DNA from: PALSA-1353 sp050012375 | Lineage (GTDB): Bacteria > Planctomycetota > Phycisphaerae > Tepidisphaerales > Tepidisphaeraceae | Assembly (NCBI GenBank): GCA_050012375.1 | Contig: JBEKHH010000003.1 | Coordinates: forward strand, 62,001 to 126,000 | Length of the DNA: 64,000 bases | Reading direction: 5' to 3' | Part shown: in pieces, positions 1-9,213 of the stretch | Layout of the letters: every line of letters starts with the position of its first letter | Position numbering within the stretch: position 1 is the stretch's first letter | Program-made: the position numbers and the translations under genes | The notes under the pieces: model-generated | What the model was told of the DNA's origin: nothing | Seen by the model: the letters and a program-made list of their open reading frames with translations, nothing else | Database searches by the model: none

Positions 1-635
1 TCGCCCTTGGCGGCGCTGAGCTTTCGCGCCGCCTCCGTGTCGGCCTGATTGTGCTGAATCTCGCTCGTGAGCGCCGCGATCTTCTCGGATAGGGCGGCGA
101 GCGTCGGCAACGCCACTTTGGCGTTTCGATTATCCGGCGTCGGATTCGGCATCAGCCACGTCAGTTTGTCCGCCGATCCCTGGATGCCCGCCTGCTGCGA
201 TTTGAGTTTCTCGACCTGCGACGCGGGGTCGTACGCCTTGAGGGCATCGGCGCTCGCCTGGGCGGCGGCGATCTGCATCGCCAGTTGCTCGATGTCCTCA
301 ATGGTCCGCGCGGTCGCCAGCTCTTCCTGGCGGAGGTCGGCGACCATCATCGTGATTCGTTCCAGCCGGAGCTGCGCCTGCCGGCTCCTGACCAGGACCC
401 GCATCTGACTGGAAAGATTTTGAAAGTTGCTTGCCAGATCGTCGTAGCTCTTCTGGACCCTGATCAGGTCATCCATGTTTTGCGCTTTGGCCCGCTCCTG
501 GTCCGCCGTTTCGACCGCTTTCTGGGCCGCATGATCGGCCTGCTGCTCGCTCGTTTCGCAGCCATTCAGCAATGAAAACCCGATCAACGCCAACGCCAAT
601 GAAAGTGCAGTGATGCCCGCGGACGACTTACGCAT
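1..635 (-). CDS. Coiled-coil lipoprotein, C-terminus cut by window edge
   Basis: Open frame of 211 codons reading from ATG at 635 off the left edge, so the C-terminus is missing. The N-terminus is a lipoprotein signal: MRKSS, a hydrophobic stretch and the lipobox LLNGC, predicting lipid attachment at Cys26. The mature part is rich in Ala, Gln, Glu, Lys and Asp with heptad-like spacing (for example residues 35-75 and 90-150), consistent with a long coiled coil in the periplasm. GGGAG lies 10 bases upstream of ATG, and a sigma70-like promoter precedes it (667-695). It is divergent from the secreted protein at 820. No family was recognised; a Lpp- or OmpH-like structural role is possible but unproven. 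Confidence 0.75.
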   Translation of the reverse strand, partial: MRKSSAGITALSLALALIGFSLLNGCETSEQQADHAAQKAVETADQERAKAQNMDDLIRVQKSYDDLASNFQNLSSQMRVLVRSRQAQLRLERITMMVADLRQEELATARTIEDIEQLAMQIAAAQASADALKAYDPASQVEKLKSQQAGIQGSADKLTWLMPNPTPDNRNAKVALPTLAALSEKIAALTSEIQHNQADTEAARKLSAAKG

Positions 636-666
636 GGAACGGTTCTCCCAGAGGATCAAGTTCGTG

Positions 667-695
667 ATTGTCCCTGTCCCGCCAATTCAAGTCAA
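667..695 (-). promoter_or_regulatory. Predicted sigma70-type promoter of the coiled-coil lipoprotein
   Basis: On the minus strand TTGACT (690-695, five of six consensus) is followed after exactly 17 bases by GACAAT (667-672, four of six). Transcription would start near 660, giving a leader of about 25 bases before ATG at 635. This rests on sequence match only. Confidence 0.5.
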
Positions 696-819
696 CTTTA
701 TCCCAGCCCTGGACGGCAGCCGATTTCTAACATTCCGCCAATCGCCGTGTCTGCATTAAAATGGATAAACTGTCATGCCAATGCGACTCTGCCCAACATC
801 CAATTGGAGGTTTTTCGCG

Positions 820-2991
820 ATGCTTTTCACCTCTCGGCGAATTCTTGCGGCGACGGCGATCCTCTGGGGTCTGATACCCGCGCTTTTATTGGCCGTCGAT
901 GCGCCCCAGCCCTCGCGCTGGCCCATGCACGCCACCGCCAGCGATGGAAGCGACGTCACGATCTTCCAGCCTCAACTGGATAGTTTTGAGGGCGACACGC
1001 TCACCAGCCACGCCGCCGTCGCCGTAGTTCCCGCCAATCAGCAGGAGCCTGTCTATGGCGCCATCTGGCTTCAAAGCCGGATTGAAACCGACCGCGTCGC
1101 GCGGACGGTCCACATCGTGGATGTGAATGTCACCAAGGTCCTCTTCCCCGCTCCCAGCTCGGTCTCGGCGCAACCCCTTTCCGATGCCGTCCGCCAGGCG
1201 ATCCTGTCACACGCAATCGTGATCTCGCTGGACCATCTCCTGGTTTCTGTCGAAGGGATTAGAAAGGAGCAGGAGGCGGCGGCTGATTTGCAGGTCGCGC
1301 CGCCGGCCATCATTTTCCGCGATCATCCCGCCGTGAAGCTGCAATACGACGGCACACCGAAAATGGTCCAGGCGTCGGATGGGAGCCTGATGCGCGCGGT
1401 CAACACGCCGTTCTTTGTCGCTCTTGATCCCTCATCGCGCACGTATTACCTCAGAGGCGCCGGGCATTGGTTTGCGGCCCCCGACCCGATGGGCCTGTTC
1501 CAATATTCAGCGCAGGCGCCTCCAGCCATTTCCCAGCTTGCCGGGCAGATCGGTTATGCCGATCCACAGCAACCCGTATCGGACGACGTCGCCTCGCGCG
1601 TTGAAATCGTCACTGCCACCGACCCGACCGAGTTGATCTGGAGCGACGGCCAGCCTCAGATGTCCACAATCCCCGGCACCGGACTGCTGTATTGGGCGAA
1701 CACCGATTCGGATGTCTTTTTGCAGATCAGCACGCAGCAGACGTTCGTGCTTCTCTCGGGACGATGGTTCACGGGCCACGGCACGGCAGGTCCATGGACG
1801 TATGTTGCGGCGAATCAATTGCCGGCCGATTTTGCCAGGATTCCGCCCGACAGCCCGAAGGCGAACGTGCTGGCCCAGGTCGCCGGCACGCAGGCCGCGC
1901 AAGATGCGGTTGCCGACACGTACATCCCGCAGACTGCCGCGGTGGATGTCAATAATTTCCAGCAGCCGACGGTCACCTACGACGGCAATCCCGATTTTGA
2001 GCCGATCCAGGGCACGAATTGCAGTTACGCCGTGAACACGGACGATTCCGTGCTGCTCGACGGCGGAGCGTATTACTGCTGCGACGGCGGCGTGTGGTAT
2101 CAGAGCGTAAATCCCGTGGGCCCGTGGGGCCTCTGCCGCCAGGTGCCGCGGGATATTTACAGCATCCCCCCATCGTGTCCCATTTATCCGGTGTGTTTCT
2201 GCTACGTGTATGGGGCCACGGATCAGTATGTCTATTGCGGCTACACGCCCGGCTACGTCGGTTGCTATCCGTTCGGCGGAATCGTGGTGTATGGCACCGG
2301 CTATCGCTACAACTCGTGGTCCCACGATCATTATTTCGCGCGGCCGCTGACCTTTGGCTTCGCCGCGCGATACCACGCGTATACCGGGCACTGGGGATTC
2401 AGCTTCGGCCTGGCCGCCGGCGGAGGGGATGCATGGATCGCCGCCGGTGAGCACGCGCGTCCGAGCCCATGGTTTGGCTATGGCGGATATCGCCCCTCGA
2501 TGGCCCGCACCGGCGTGAATATCAACCGCACGATCATCGCCGCCAACAACGCCAATGCCAAGGCCGCCCATGATGTGTATGCGCGAAACGTGTACGAACG
2601 CCGGCGCGATGTTCACGTGGAGGCCGCACGCGAGGGTCCGAGCGGGCTGGCCGTCCGGGAGGACTTGAGAGCGAACAATGTGTACGCCAATCCACAGGGC
2701 GAAGTATATCGACGAACGGACGCCGGCTGGGAGAAGCGCAACGGCAATCAATGGAAAGCGGAACAGCCTGCCGAGCCGACGCGCGCAGAGCCGACGCGTA
2801 AGCCGATTCAACAGCAGCAGGTTCAACACGAGCCTTCGCCACCGCGGGAGGAGCATGCAACGAACAGGGCCGGCAGCGGCGCGCCCGAGCGTGATTACCG
2901 GGTGCGTCAGCAGAGCGAGAACCGCGGCCACGAAAATAGCCCGCCGCCTCAGCATGCGGAGCCTTCGCACGCGCAGCAGGGTAGGAAATGA
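820..2991 (+). CDS. Large secreted Tyr/Cys-rich protein (carbohydrate-binding family V/XII-like annotation)
   Basis: Predicted 723-residue exported protein. ATG at 820 is preferred over the in-frame ATG at 775 because GGAGG sits 8 bases before it and the signal peptide (RRILAATAILWGLIPALLLA) then begins at the N-terminus. The centre carries repeated modules with Trp/Tyr (WFAAPDPMGLFQY, YYCCDGGVWYQS, WTYVAANQLPADFARIPPDSPKA written here in parts: WTYVAANQLP and DFARIPPDSPKA), then a Tyr/Gly-rich stretch (CYPFGGIVVYGTGYRY) and a low-complexity Gln/Glu/Pro/Arg tail of about 110 residues. From memory, proteins with the DFA-IPPDSPK motif are often labelled 'carbohydrate-binding family V/XII'; no ligand or activity can be read from the sequence. 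Confidence 0.75.
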   Translation: MLFTSRRILAATAILWGLIPALLLAVDAPQPSRWPMHATASDGSDVTIFQPQLDSFEGDTLTSHAAVAVVPANQQEPVYGAIWLQSRIETDRVARTVHIVDVNVTKVLFPAPSSVSAQPLSDAVRQAILSHAIVISLDHLLVSVEGIRKEQEAAADLQVAPPAIIFRDHPAVKLQYDGTPKMVQASDGSLMRAVNTPFFVALDPSSRTYYLRGAGHWFAAPDPMGLFQYSAQAPPAISQLAGQIGYADPQQPVSDDVASRVEIVTATDPTELIWSDGQPQMSTIPGTGLLYWANTDSDVFLQISTQQTFVLLSGRWFTGHGTAGPWTYVAANQLPADFARIPPDSPKANVLAQVAGTQAAQDAVADTYIPQTAAVDVNNFQQPTVTYDGNPDFEPIQGTNCSYAVNTDDSVLLDGGAYYCCDGGVWYQSVNPVGPWGLCRQVPRDIYSIPPSCPIYPVCFCYVYGATDQYVYCGYTPGYVGCYPFGGIVVYGTGYRYNSWSHDHYFARPLTFGFAARYHAYTGHWGFSFGLAAGGGDAWIAAGEHARPSPWFGYGGYRPSMARTGVNINRTIIAANNANAKAAHDVYARNVYERRRDVHVEAAREGPSGLAVREDLRANNVYANPQGEVYRRTDAGWEKRNGNQWKAEQPAEPTRAEPTRKPIQQQQVQHEPSPPREEHATNRAGSGAPERDYRVRQQSENRGHENSPPPQHAEPSHAQQGRK

Positions 2992-3089
2992 TTTCAGCCG
3001 GTTGGCGTTGCGGCGCAATGGTCGCATTGAAAGGATAGACGTTTGTTCGGTCTTATGGGTAGACGCCGGCCTGACGGAGGGAGTTTCAG

Positions 3090-4205
3090 TTGCACAAGCG
3101 AACGCTGTTCCTGACCGCTGTTGCGGCTTGGGCCACGATCTGCGGCGGCTGGGCAATGGCCGAGGAGACGGCGACAAGCGCCCCGAGCGATGCGGCCCAG
3201 CTATACCTTCGCGCGGCCCAATGGATCACGGCCATCTCACCGGCCGGGTCGAACCTGGAGTACCGCGGTTATCCCCCTTTCGGCCCCGATTGGGATCGAG
3301 TTGCCCAGGCGGCGTGGGACAGCAACGCCGCCGTGCGACGCCTGGCGCATCAGGCCCGCTTGAGCGATCAAGCAAGTTGGCCCGACGACCACAAAGCGAA
3401 GTATGTAGAGTCGTGCCGCGCCCTGGCAAACGATTTGGGAGATGCGGCGCTCTACGAGCATCTCCATGGCAACGATGCCGGCGCCTGCGAGACGATGCAG
3501 GACCTCCTGCACCTGACCGCGATGCTTCGGATGAATCCGCAGAAAGGCCACCTCGCCCGGCCGCTGATTGCCGGCGGCATTGACTGGTTGACCGCCAATC
3601 GGCTGATGATCATCGCTTCAGCGGTGGAACTGACAACGGACCCGGGCAACAGCCACGACTTACAGGTCGGCGTCGCACGCAAGATGATCGATTTGCTGCT
3701 CGACCAGAAGGAACCGACGGAGCAGTTCGCGCAGATCGGTCTTTCTCCCACCGGCGCGCCGCTGATGGACAAAAGGTCGAGCCAGCTCTGGCTGGGAACC
3801 CTGGCACAAGAGAACGCGGAGCGAACTTTTGCCGCCATGTCGCTGGCATGCCATATCTTCCGATTTGAGAACCATCGATGGCCCCAGCGGCTCGATGAGC
3901 TTGTTCCGGCTTATTTGCCGCGTGTTCCGATCGATCCGTGGGGCGACGGCAAGCAGACGTTCGGATACGTGTTGGCAAAGGGAGGCTCGCCGGATGGCTC
4001 GGACCGGCCGCTCGTGTACTCGCGCCGCCAATCGCGAGACGGGCTGTTTTACCGAATGGACGAGCCCGAATACAGCCTCTATACCGGCGATGGCTCCAAG
4101 CTGCCGGCAGCGCAACAGAAGCATGGCGGCCAGTTCCGAGACATCGCACCTTGGACGCCTGACGACAGCGCGAAGGCCGGTCCGACGACTCGGCCGTTGA
4201 ATTGA
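3090..4205 (+). CDS. Secreted hypothetical protein
   Basis: 371 residues starting at TTG, supported by GGAGG 10 bases upstream (3076-3080) and by the signal peptide that follows at once (MHKRTLFLTAVAAWATICGGWAMA). The C-terminal half holds a motif common in planctomycete exported proteins: FRFENHRWPQRLDELVPAYL followed by VPIDPWGDG and YS, a pattern that often occurs in pseudopilin-related proteins where an ordered list of fields ends in 'P.DP..G..'. No catalytic motif was recognised. It lies 98 bases behind the preceding secreted protein and may be co-transcribed; it converges on the ATP-grasp gene. Confidence 0.7.
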   Translation: MHKRTLFLTAVAAWATICGGWAMAEETATSAPSDAAQLYLRAAQWITAISPAGSNLEYRGYPPFGPDWDRVAQAAWDSNAAVRRLAHQARLSDQASWPDDHKAKYVESCRALANDLGDAALYEHLHGNDAGACETMQDLLHLTAMLRMNPQKGHLARPLIAGGIDWLTANRLMIIASAVELTTDPGNSHDLQVGVARKMIDLLLDQKEPTEQFAQIGLSPTGAPLMDKRSSQLWLGTLAQENAERTFAAMSLACHIFRFENHRWPQRLDELVPAYLPRVPIDPWGDGKQTFGYVLAKGGSPDGSDRPLVYSRRQSRDGLFYRMDEPEYSLYTGDGSKLPAAQQKHGGQFRDIAPWTPDDSAKAGPTTRPLN

Positions 4206-4292
4206 AGGGCGTATTGGGGGCTCGATTCGGCCGACATCGCCGGCGCTGTCGATGGCACGGATATTCCGCCTGAAATGCGGCAGGCAAAAAAA

Positions 4293-5213
4293 TCAGTCCT
4301 GCATCGCTTTGGAAAATCCCAAACGCAAATGTTCGATGAGCCCGGGTTGTTTTTCATCACCCCAGTACGGGGTCTTGTTGAGGTCGATCACGTAGAACTC
4401 GCCAGCCTCGCTTTCAACAACATCGATAGCTCCATAGTCGAGATGGAAGTGATCCAGGAAAGCGCCCGCCGTGTCTAACAAGCGAGGCGGCAGCTTGGCG
4501 GCGACGTTTGAATCATCGCATATCCTGCCTCCCTGACGCCAAAGGAAATGGTTATGCCGCCGAATCCGGCCTTCCATTCGCTTTACAAGCACGTCGGTGT
4601 AGGCCTCAGATATGACGACGGCATTTACCGCTACGTAGACGCGGAAAAATCGGCCAAATGGATTTTTCACGTATCGTTCAACAACTAACGTTGGGTCATT
4701 CCAAATATCGGCGGCCAGATCGGCGCGCCGGCTGACAAAATAATCATCGGGGTGCTTCATGCGCCCCGCGTCCGCCACCAGATTGAATTGGGCCTTTTGC
4801 GTCGGGGAGAGCAACCGCTCTCTTCTCCCGCCGGAATTCAAATCGGTTTTGACGATAAGCAATTCGTCATCCGGGCCGCTGAGCGGGGCAACCACGGTTG
4901 GGAGACCGAATTCGCGACAACCGGATTGAATCGTTCGTTTTCGGATATCCGGAGGCAGACTGTTGAGAACGCCGACGTTGCGTTGCCGGAGCACGTCAAC
5001 AAATTCGCCTGCGTCGGAGATGAAAGGCGCCATGACGCTGAGGTTGAGATGGATCAGGAGTAATTTGGTTTTTCGCGGCAGCCGCGCCGCGACCTCTTGC
5101 GGCGTCTCGCCAAAGTTCGCGCGAATGCGGCGCGCCTTTGGCCAGATTGAAACAATGAGGAACTCATCCCAGTTGGACCAGTCGTAAGCGCAAATGGACG
5201 GGGAATTCCACAC
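4293..5213 (-). CDS. ATP-grasp-like enzyme
   Basis: 306 residues, GTG start 8 bases after the stop of the DapF-like gene, so almost certainly translated from the same message. ATP-grasp features visible: KTDLNSGG (Lys122, nucleotide-binding strand), VVERYV (Glu179, hinge) and the metal-binding end DYGAIDVVESEAGEFYVIDLNK with Asp264, Asp277 and Asn279 (given in two parts: DYGAIDVV, YVIDLNK). ATP-grasp enzymes join a carboxylate to an amine or thiol through an acyl-phosphate. The first 110 residues do not match a substrate domain I know. Substrate unknown; pairing with an amino-acid epimerase homologue suggests a D- or meso-amino acid product is ligated. Confidence 0.7.
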   Translation of the reverse strand: MWNSPSICAYDWSNWDEFLIVSIWPKARRIRANFGETPQEVAARLPRKTKLLLIHLNLSVMAPFISDAGEFVDVLRQRNVGVLNSLPPDIRKRTIQSGCREFGLPTVVAPLSGPDDELLIVKTDLNSGGRRERLLSPTQKAQFNLVADAGRMKHPDDYFVSRRADLAADIWNDPTLVVERYVKNPFGRFFRVYVAVNAVVISEAYTDVLVKRMEGRIRRHNHFLWRQGGRICDDSNVAAKLPPRLLDTAGAFLDHFHLDYGAIDVVESEAGEFYVIDLNKTPYWGDEKQPGLIEHLRLGFSKAMQD

Positions 5214-5221
5214 GGTTTTGC

Positions 5222-6031
5222 CTAAATGGGATTCCAGTGTGGGATTGATGATGCCATCAGCTGCTCCACGCGTCCGCTGATTTCGATGGAATCGAGCGCT
5301 GGGTTGAAGGTGACGTTCAGTTGCTCACCCGATGCAAACTCGACGAGATGGGGATGTGGCCGGTCAATGGAGTCCGCGCCGAGTTCGCCCAGGGCGGCCA
5401 CAATCGCGGCCGCTCCGGTGCCGCAGGAGGCGGTCTCACCGACGCCGCGCTCGAAGATTCGAACGCGAAAATGAAACGGACCGATTTTACGCACCAGATC
5501 GAAGTTTACCGGATTGGGTCCCTCGGAGCAGGCGATGGCGTCCCTGAGACCCGCGGCAGGCCACTCCTCCTCCACAAGCCGAATCCGATGCGGCGTGCCG
5601 ACGTTGACCAGGACGTCGCCGTCTATCTTTTCGGTCACGATTTGGATGGTGTGAGCCGGCATGATCGCCGAACCATGATTCGCATCCAATTTGCGGCTGA
5701 GATAGGTCCCGTGAGGGGTTTCGACGGAGACCTCGTCGATCGGGGCCGACTCGTCGGAGATGAAATGGGCCGCGCATCGCATCGCGTTGCCGCACACACT
5801 TTCCTCGGTTCCATCAGGATTCCAAAACAAGGCGCGCCAACGTCGCGAGGAACGAAAGAGAACGGCCGTCATCTCCTGGCCGAATTTGCATTGTCGCGCC
5901 AGTCCACGACCGGTAACCTTTAATTGATCGAAATGGGCCTCGCCATCGGGATCTCCGCCATAGAGCCAGAGGATCTTATTCCCGGCAGCATCGTAAAGGC
6001 GGCACGCATGCACAGTAGTTGTATCGGACAT
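5222..6031 (-). CDS. Divergent DapF-family epimerase
   Basis: 269 residues. Both catalytic half-sites of the DapF cofactor-independent epimerases are present: NPDGTEESVCGNAMRC with Cys80 and ERGVGETASCGTGA with Cys203, and NPVNF (Asn176). However, the family N-terminus G-x-GNDF reads AAGNKIL here, CGNG reads CGNA and the usual GNPH reads GTPH (Thr146). These lie at substrate-contact positions in DapF, so the substrate may not be diaminopimelate. It sits 50 bases behind the second RND pump and 8 bases before an ATP-grasp gene. It could still be the cell's DapF for peptidoglycan and lysine; other known substrates of the family include histidine (CntK) and O-ureidoserine (DcsC). Confidence 0.75.
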   Translation of the reverse strand: MSDTTTVHACRLYDAAGNKILWLYGGDPDGEAHFDQLKVTGRGLARQCKFGQEMTAVLFRSSRRWRALFWNPDGTEESVCGNAMRCAAHFISDESAPIDEVSVETPHGTYLSRKLDANHGSAIMPAHTIQIVTEKIDGDVLVNVGTPHRIRLVEEEWPAAGLRDAIACSEGPNPVNFDLVRKIGPFHFRVRIFERGVGETASCGTGAAAIVAALGELGADSIDRPHPHLVEFASGEQLNVTFNPALDSIEISGRVEQLMASSIPHWNPI

Positions 6032-6081
6032 AGGACTTAAACCCGTAAGGAATCACCCTGGACGGCCGGAAAAAATAGATG

Positions 6082-9000
6082 CTACGCCACCCCTGCCGCC
6101 AAGGGTCCGCTCACCTCCTGGCGGTGGAAAGCTCGACTCAGGAACAACCGCAACCGATCCATGTACAGGTAAACCACGGGCGTCGTGTATAGGGTCAGCA
6201 TCTGGCTGAAGATTAGACCGCCGACAATCGCGATTCCCAGCGGATGGCGCAGTTCCGATCCGGTCCCTCGTCCCAGCGCCAGGGGCAGGCCGCCAAACAG
6301 CGCCGCCATCGTCGTCATCATGATCGGGCGGAAACGCAGCAAGCACGCCTGGAAGATCGCGTCCCTTGGAGATTTGCCGTCCCTTCGCTCGGCCACGAGG
6401 GCAAAGTCGATCATCATGATCGCGTTTTTCTTGACGATGCCGATCAGCAGGATGATTCCGATCATTCCCATCACATCCAGACCCGCTCCGAACAGGATCA
6501 ACGCCAGAAGCGCCCCCACCCCGGCCGACGGTATCGTTGAAAGAATCGTGATCGGATGGATCAGACTTTCGTACAGCATCCCCAGCACGATAAACACGGT
6601 TACGATCGCGCCGATGATCAGGTACAGCTCGTTGGACAAGGTATCCTGGTACGCCTGGGCCGTTCCCTGGAAGCTGCCGTGAATCGACGCGGGAACGTGC
6701 ATTTGGCTTTGGGCCGCGTCGATCTCGCGCACGGCATCGCCGAGGGCAACTCCCGGCAGGAGGTTAAACGAGATCGTCACCGCCGGAAACTGTGCCTGGT
6801 GATTGACCGTCAGGGAGGTCGTGTCCCGCGAGAAATGGGCGATCTGACTGAGCGGAACCTGCTTGCCCCCGCTGCCGCCGCCGCCGGCCCCGCCGCCGGG
6901 GAGATAGATGTAATCCAACCCATGAGGATTTTGCCAGTAGGACGGGGCGACCTCCATCACCACGTGATACTGGTTGAGCTGGGTGTACATGATCGAGACC
7001 TGGCTCTGGCCGAACGCATCGCTCAGCACCTTGTCGATTGCCTGCGGCGTGATGCCGAGCCGGCTCGCGGCGTCGCGGTCGATCGTCACCATCGCCTCGA
7101 GCCCGTGCACCTGTTGATCGGTGTTGACATCCGCCAGGCCGGGGAGCGTCTTCAGCTTGTCCATGACTCTCGGCGCCCAGGAGAGGAGTTCCTTCAAATC
7201 GTCGCCCTGGAGGGTGTATTGCCACTGTGCGTTGCTGCCTCGCCCGCCGATGCGCAGGTCCTGGGCGGCTTGGAGATAGAGCGTAGCCCCCGGAATGACC
7301 GACAGCTTGGGGCGCAGACGCGTGATGACCTGGTCGGCGGTGACCTTGCGCTGGCTGAGCGGCTTGAGGGTGATGAACATGCTGGCGGTGTTGAGCGCCC
7401 CTCTCCCGCCGCCCGCCGACGCGATCACGTCGCTCACGCCCGGATCGTCTCCGACGGCCTTGGCGTATCTTGTGACCATGTCCCGCATCGCCTGAAAGCT
7501 GGTTGCCTGGTCCGCCTGGATCGATCCCATGAGCCTTCCCGTATCCTGCTGTGGAAAAAAGCCCTTGGGCACGAAGACGTACAGAGCGGCCGTGAGCACG
7601 ATCGTGGCCAGCGTCACCACCAGCATCGCCAGCGGGTGACGCAGCACGATCGCCAGGGTTTTTTCGTACATGGACAAAACCCAATTGAACGCCTTTTCGC
7701 TGGCGTAATAGACCCGGCCGTGCTTCTGCCGCTCGCGCGGGCGCAGCAGGATGGCGCAGAGCATGGGCGTCGCCGTCAGCGAAATCACCAGCGAAATTGC
7801 GATCGCGGTCGAGAGCACCACCGCGAACTCGCGGAAGAGCCGCCCGACGATGCCGCTCATCAGCAGAATGGGAATGAACACCGCCACGAGCGAGGCGCTC
7901 ATGGACAAGACGGTGAACCCGATTTCCTTCGCCCCCAGCAGCGCCGCCTGCATCGGGCGCATCCCCGCTTCGACGTGGCGGGTGATATTTTCAATCACGA
8001 CGATCGCGTCATCGACCACGAATCCCGTGGCGATGGTCAGCGCCATCAGCGAAAGATTGTCCACCGTGAAGTTCGCCAGGTACATCACGCCGAACGTCCC
8101 GATGAGTGAAACCGGGACGGCGATGCTGGGAATGAACGTGGTTCGCCAATCGCGCAGGAACAGGAAGACCACCAGCACGACCAGGGACACGGAAATGACG
8201 AGGGTCCGCTGGGTATCCTGAACCGATGCCCGGATGGTGGTGGTGCGGTCCATCACCACCTTGAGCTTGATCGCCGCGGGAATGTCCGCCTGCAATTCGG
8301 GCATCATCGCGGTAACGCGATCCACGGCGTCGATGATGTTCGCGTTGGGCTGGCGGAAAATGATGATGACCACCGCGGGCTTCCCGTTGGTCAGCCCCTC
8401 GGTGCGCACGTCGGCGACGGAATCCTCCACATCGGCCACGTCCGAAAGGCGAACGGGCGCGCCGTTGACGTAGGCCAACAGAAGCGACTTGTACTGATCC
8501 GCCTTGAAAAGCTGGTCCGTCGTGCTCAGCGATTCGGTCCGGTGCGCGTCGCCGAGTTCTCCTTTTGCCAAATTGGCGTTGGCGCTGGAAAGGACGGTGG
8601 CGACCGAGTTGAGGTCCAAACCCAGATTATTCAGGGCCGTCGGATTCACTTCGACGCGGACGGCCGGCGAAGCGCCGCCCCCGACGAAAACCTGCCCCAC
8701 GCCCGGCACCTGCGAAAGTTTTTGCGCCAGAATGGAATCCCCGATGTCGTACATCCGGCTTTTGGGATACACGTCTGACGTCATCGCGATGATCAGGATC
8801 GGCGCGTCGGCGGGATTCACCTTGCGGTAGGTGGGCTTCACCGGAAGATTGGCCGGCAGGTTGCCGCTCGCCGCGTTGATCGCCGCCTGCACGTCGCGGG
8901 CGGCGGCGTCGATGTTCCGGCTCAGATCGAACTGCATCGTGATGCCCGTCGAGCCTAGCGAACTGGACGACGTCATCTCCGTCACGCCGGCGATGCGACC

Positions 9001-9213
9001 GAATTGCCGCTCCAGCGGGGTCGCGACGCTGGTTGCCATGGTCTCGGGGCTGGCCCCCGGCAAACCGGCGCTGACCGAAATCGTCGGGAAATCCACCTGC
9101 GGCAGCGGCGAGACCGGCAAAAACCGATACGCCAGAATTCCCGACAGCGCAATCGCGATCGTCAGCAGCGTGGTGCCCACAGGGCGCTTGATGAACGGCG
9201 TCGAGAGGCTCAC
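6082..9213 (-). CDS. mdtC: RND efflux pump subunit, HAE1/MdtC-like
   Basis: 1043 residues, the usual length of an inner-membrane RND drug exporter. The N-terminus (FIKRPVGTTLLTIAIALSGI) is the first transmembrane helix; TGFVVDDAIVVIENI carries the proton-relay Asp pair in TM4 and GIVKKNAIMMIDFA the relay Lys in TM10. The two large periplasmic loops between TM1-2 and TM7-8 are present (the second begins near VPKGFFPQQDTGRL). The start overlaps the stop of the preceding pump gene by 4 bases (ATGA), so the two are translationally coupled. Two different RND proteins with one fusion protein is the MdtABC arrangement; substrate specificity cannot be read. A glycine-rich insert (PGGGAGGGGSGG) in the second loop is unusual but short. 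Confidence 0.92.
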   Translation of the reverse strand: MSLSTPFIKRPVGTTLLTIAIALSGILAYRFLPVSPLPQVDFPTISVSAGLPGASPETMATSVATPLERQFGRIAGVTEMTSSSSLGSTGITMQFDLSRNIDAAARDVQAAINAASGNLPANLPVKPTYRKVNPADAPILIIAMTSDVYPKSRMYDIGDSILAQKLSQVPGVGQVFVGGGASPAVRVEVNPTALNNLGLDLNSVATVLSSANANLAKGELGDAHRTESLSTTDQLFKADQYKSLLLAYVNGAPVRLSDVADVEDSVADVRTEGLTNGKPAVVIIIFRQPNANIIDAVDRVTAMMPELQADIPAAIKLKVVMDRTTTIRASVQDTQRTLVISVSLVVLVVFLFLRDWRTTFIPSIAVPVSLIGTFGVMYLANFTVDNLSLMALTIATGFVVDDAIVVIENITRHVEAGMRPMQAALLGAKEIGFTVLSMSASLVAVFIPILLMSGIVGRLFREFAVVLSTAIAISLVISLTATPMLCAILLRPRERQKHGRVYYASEKAFNWVLSMYEKTLAIVLRHPLAMLVVTLATIVLTAALYVFVPKGFFPQQDTGRLMGSIQADQATSFQAMRDMVTRYAKAVGDDPGVSDVIASAGGGRGALNTASMFITLKPLSQRKVTADQVITRLRPKLSVIPGATLYLQAAQDLRIGGRGSNAQWQYTLQGDDLKELLSWAPRVMDKLKTLPGLADVNTDQQVHGLEAMVTIDRDAASRLGITPQAIDKVLSDAFGQSQVSIMYTQLNQYHVVMEVAPSYWQNPHGLDYIYLPGGGAGGGGSGGKQVPLSQIAHFSRDTTSLTVNHQAQFPAVTISFNLLPGVALGDAVREIDAAQSQMHVPASIHGSFQGTAQAYQDTLSNELYLIIGAIVTVFIVLGMLYESLIHPITILSTIPSAGVGALLALILFGAGLDVMGMIGIILLIGIVKKNAIMMIDFALVAERRDGKSPRDAIFQACLLRFRPIMMTTMAALFGGLPLALGRGTGSELRHPLGIAIVGGLIFSQMLTLYTTPVVYLYMDRLRLFLSRAFHRQEVSGPLAAGVA

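Noticed and set aside
1507..3177. Long minus-strand frame opposite the secreted protein at 820
   Set aside because: Arg/Ile/Val-rich composition without motifs, no ribosome-binding site, fully antisense to a protein with signal peptide and family-like repeats; long antisense frames are expected at this GC content.
4262..4295. GCCTG/CAGGC hairpin with an A run between convergent genes as a terminator
   Set aside because: The A run follows on the plus strand, and on the minus strand the T run comes before the hairpin, so neither strand has the stem followed by T run needed for an intrinsic terminator.
4293..6031. Calling the epimerase/ATP-grasp pair a D-cycloserine pathway
   Set aside because: The ATP-grasp sequence does not resemble what I recall of DcsG at its N-terminus, and no arginase-like or serine acetyltransferase-like partner genes are present.
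6556..8109. Long plus-strand frame opposite an RND pump gene
   Set aside because: His/Arg/Gln-rich translation without domain pattern; it is the complement of a clearly conserved RND gene.
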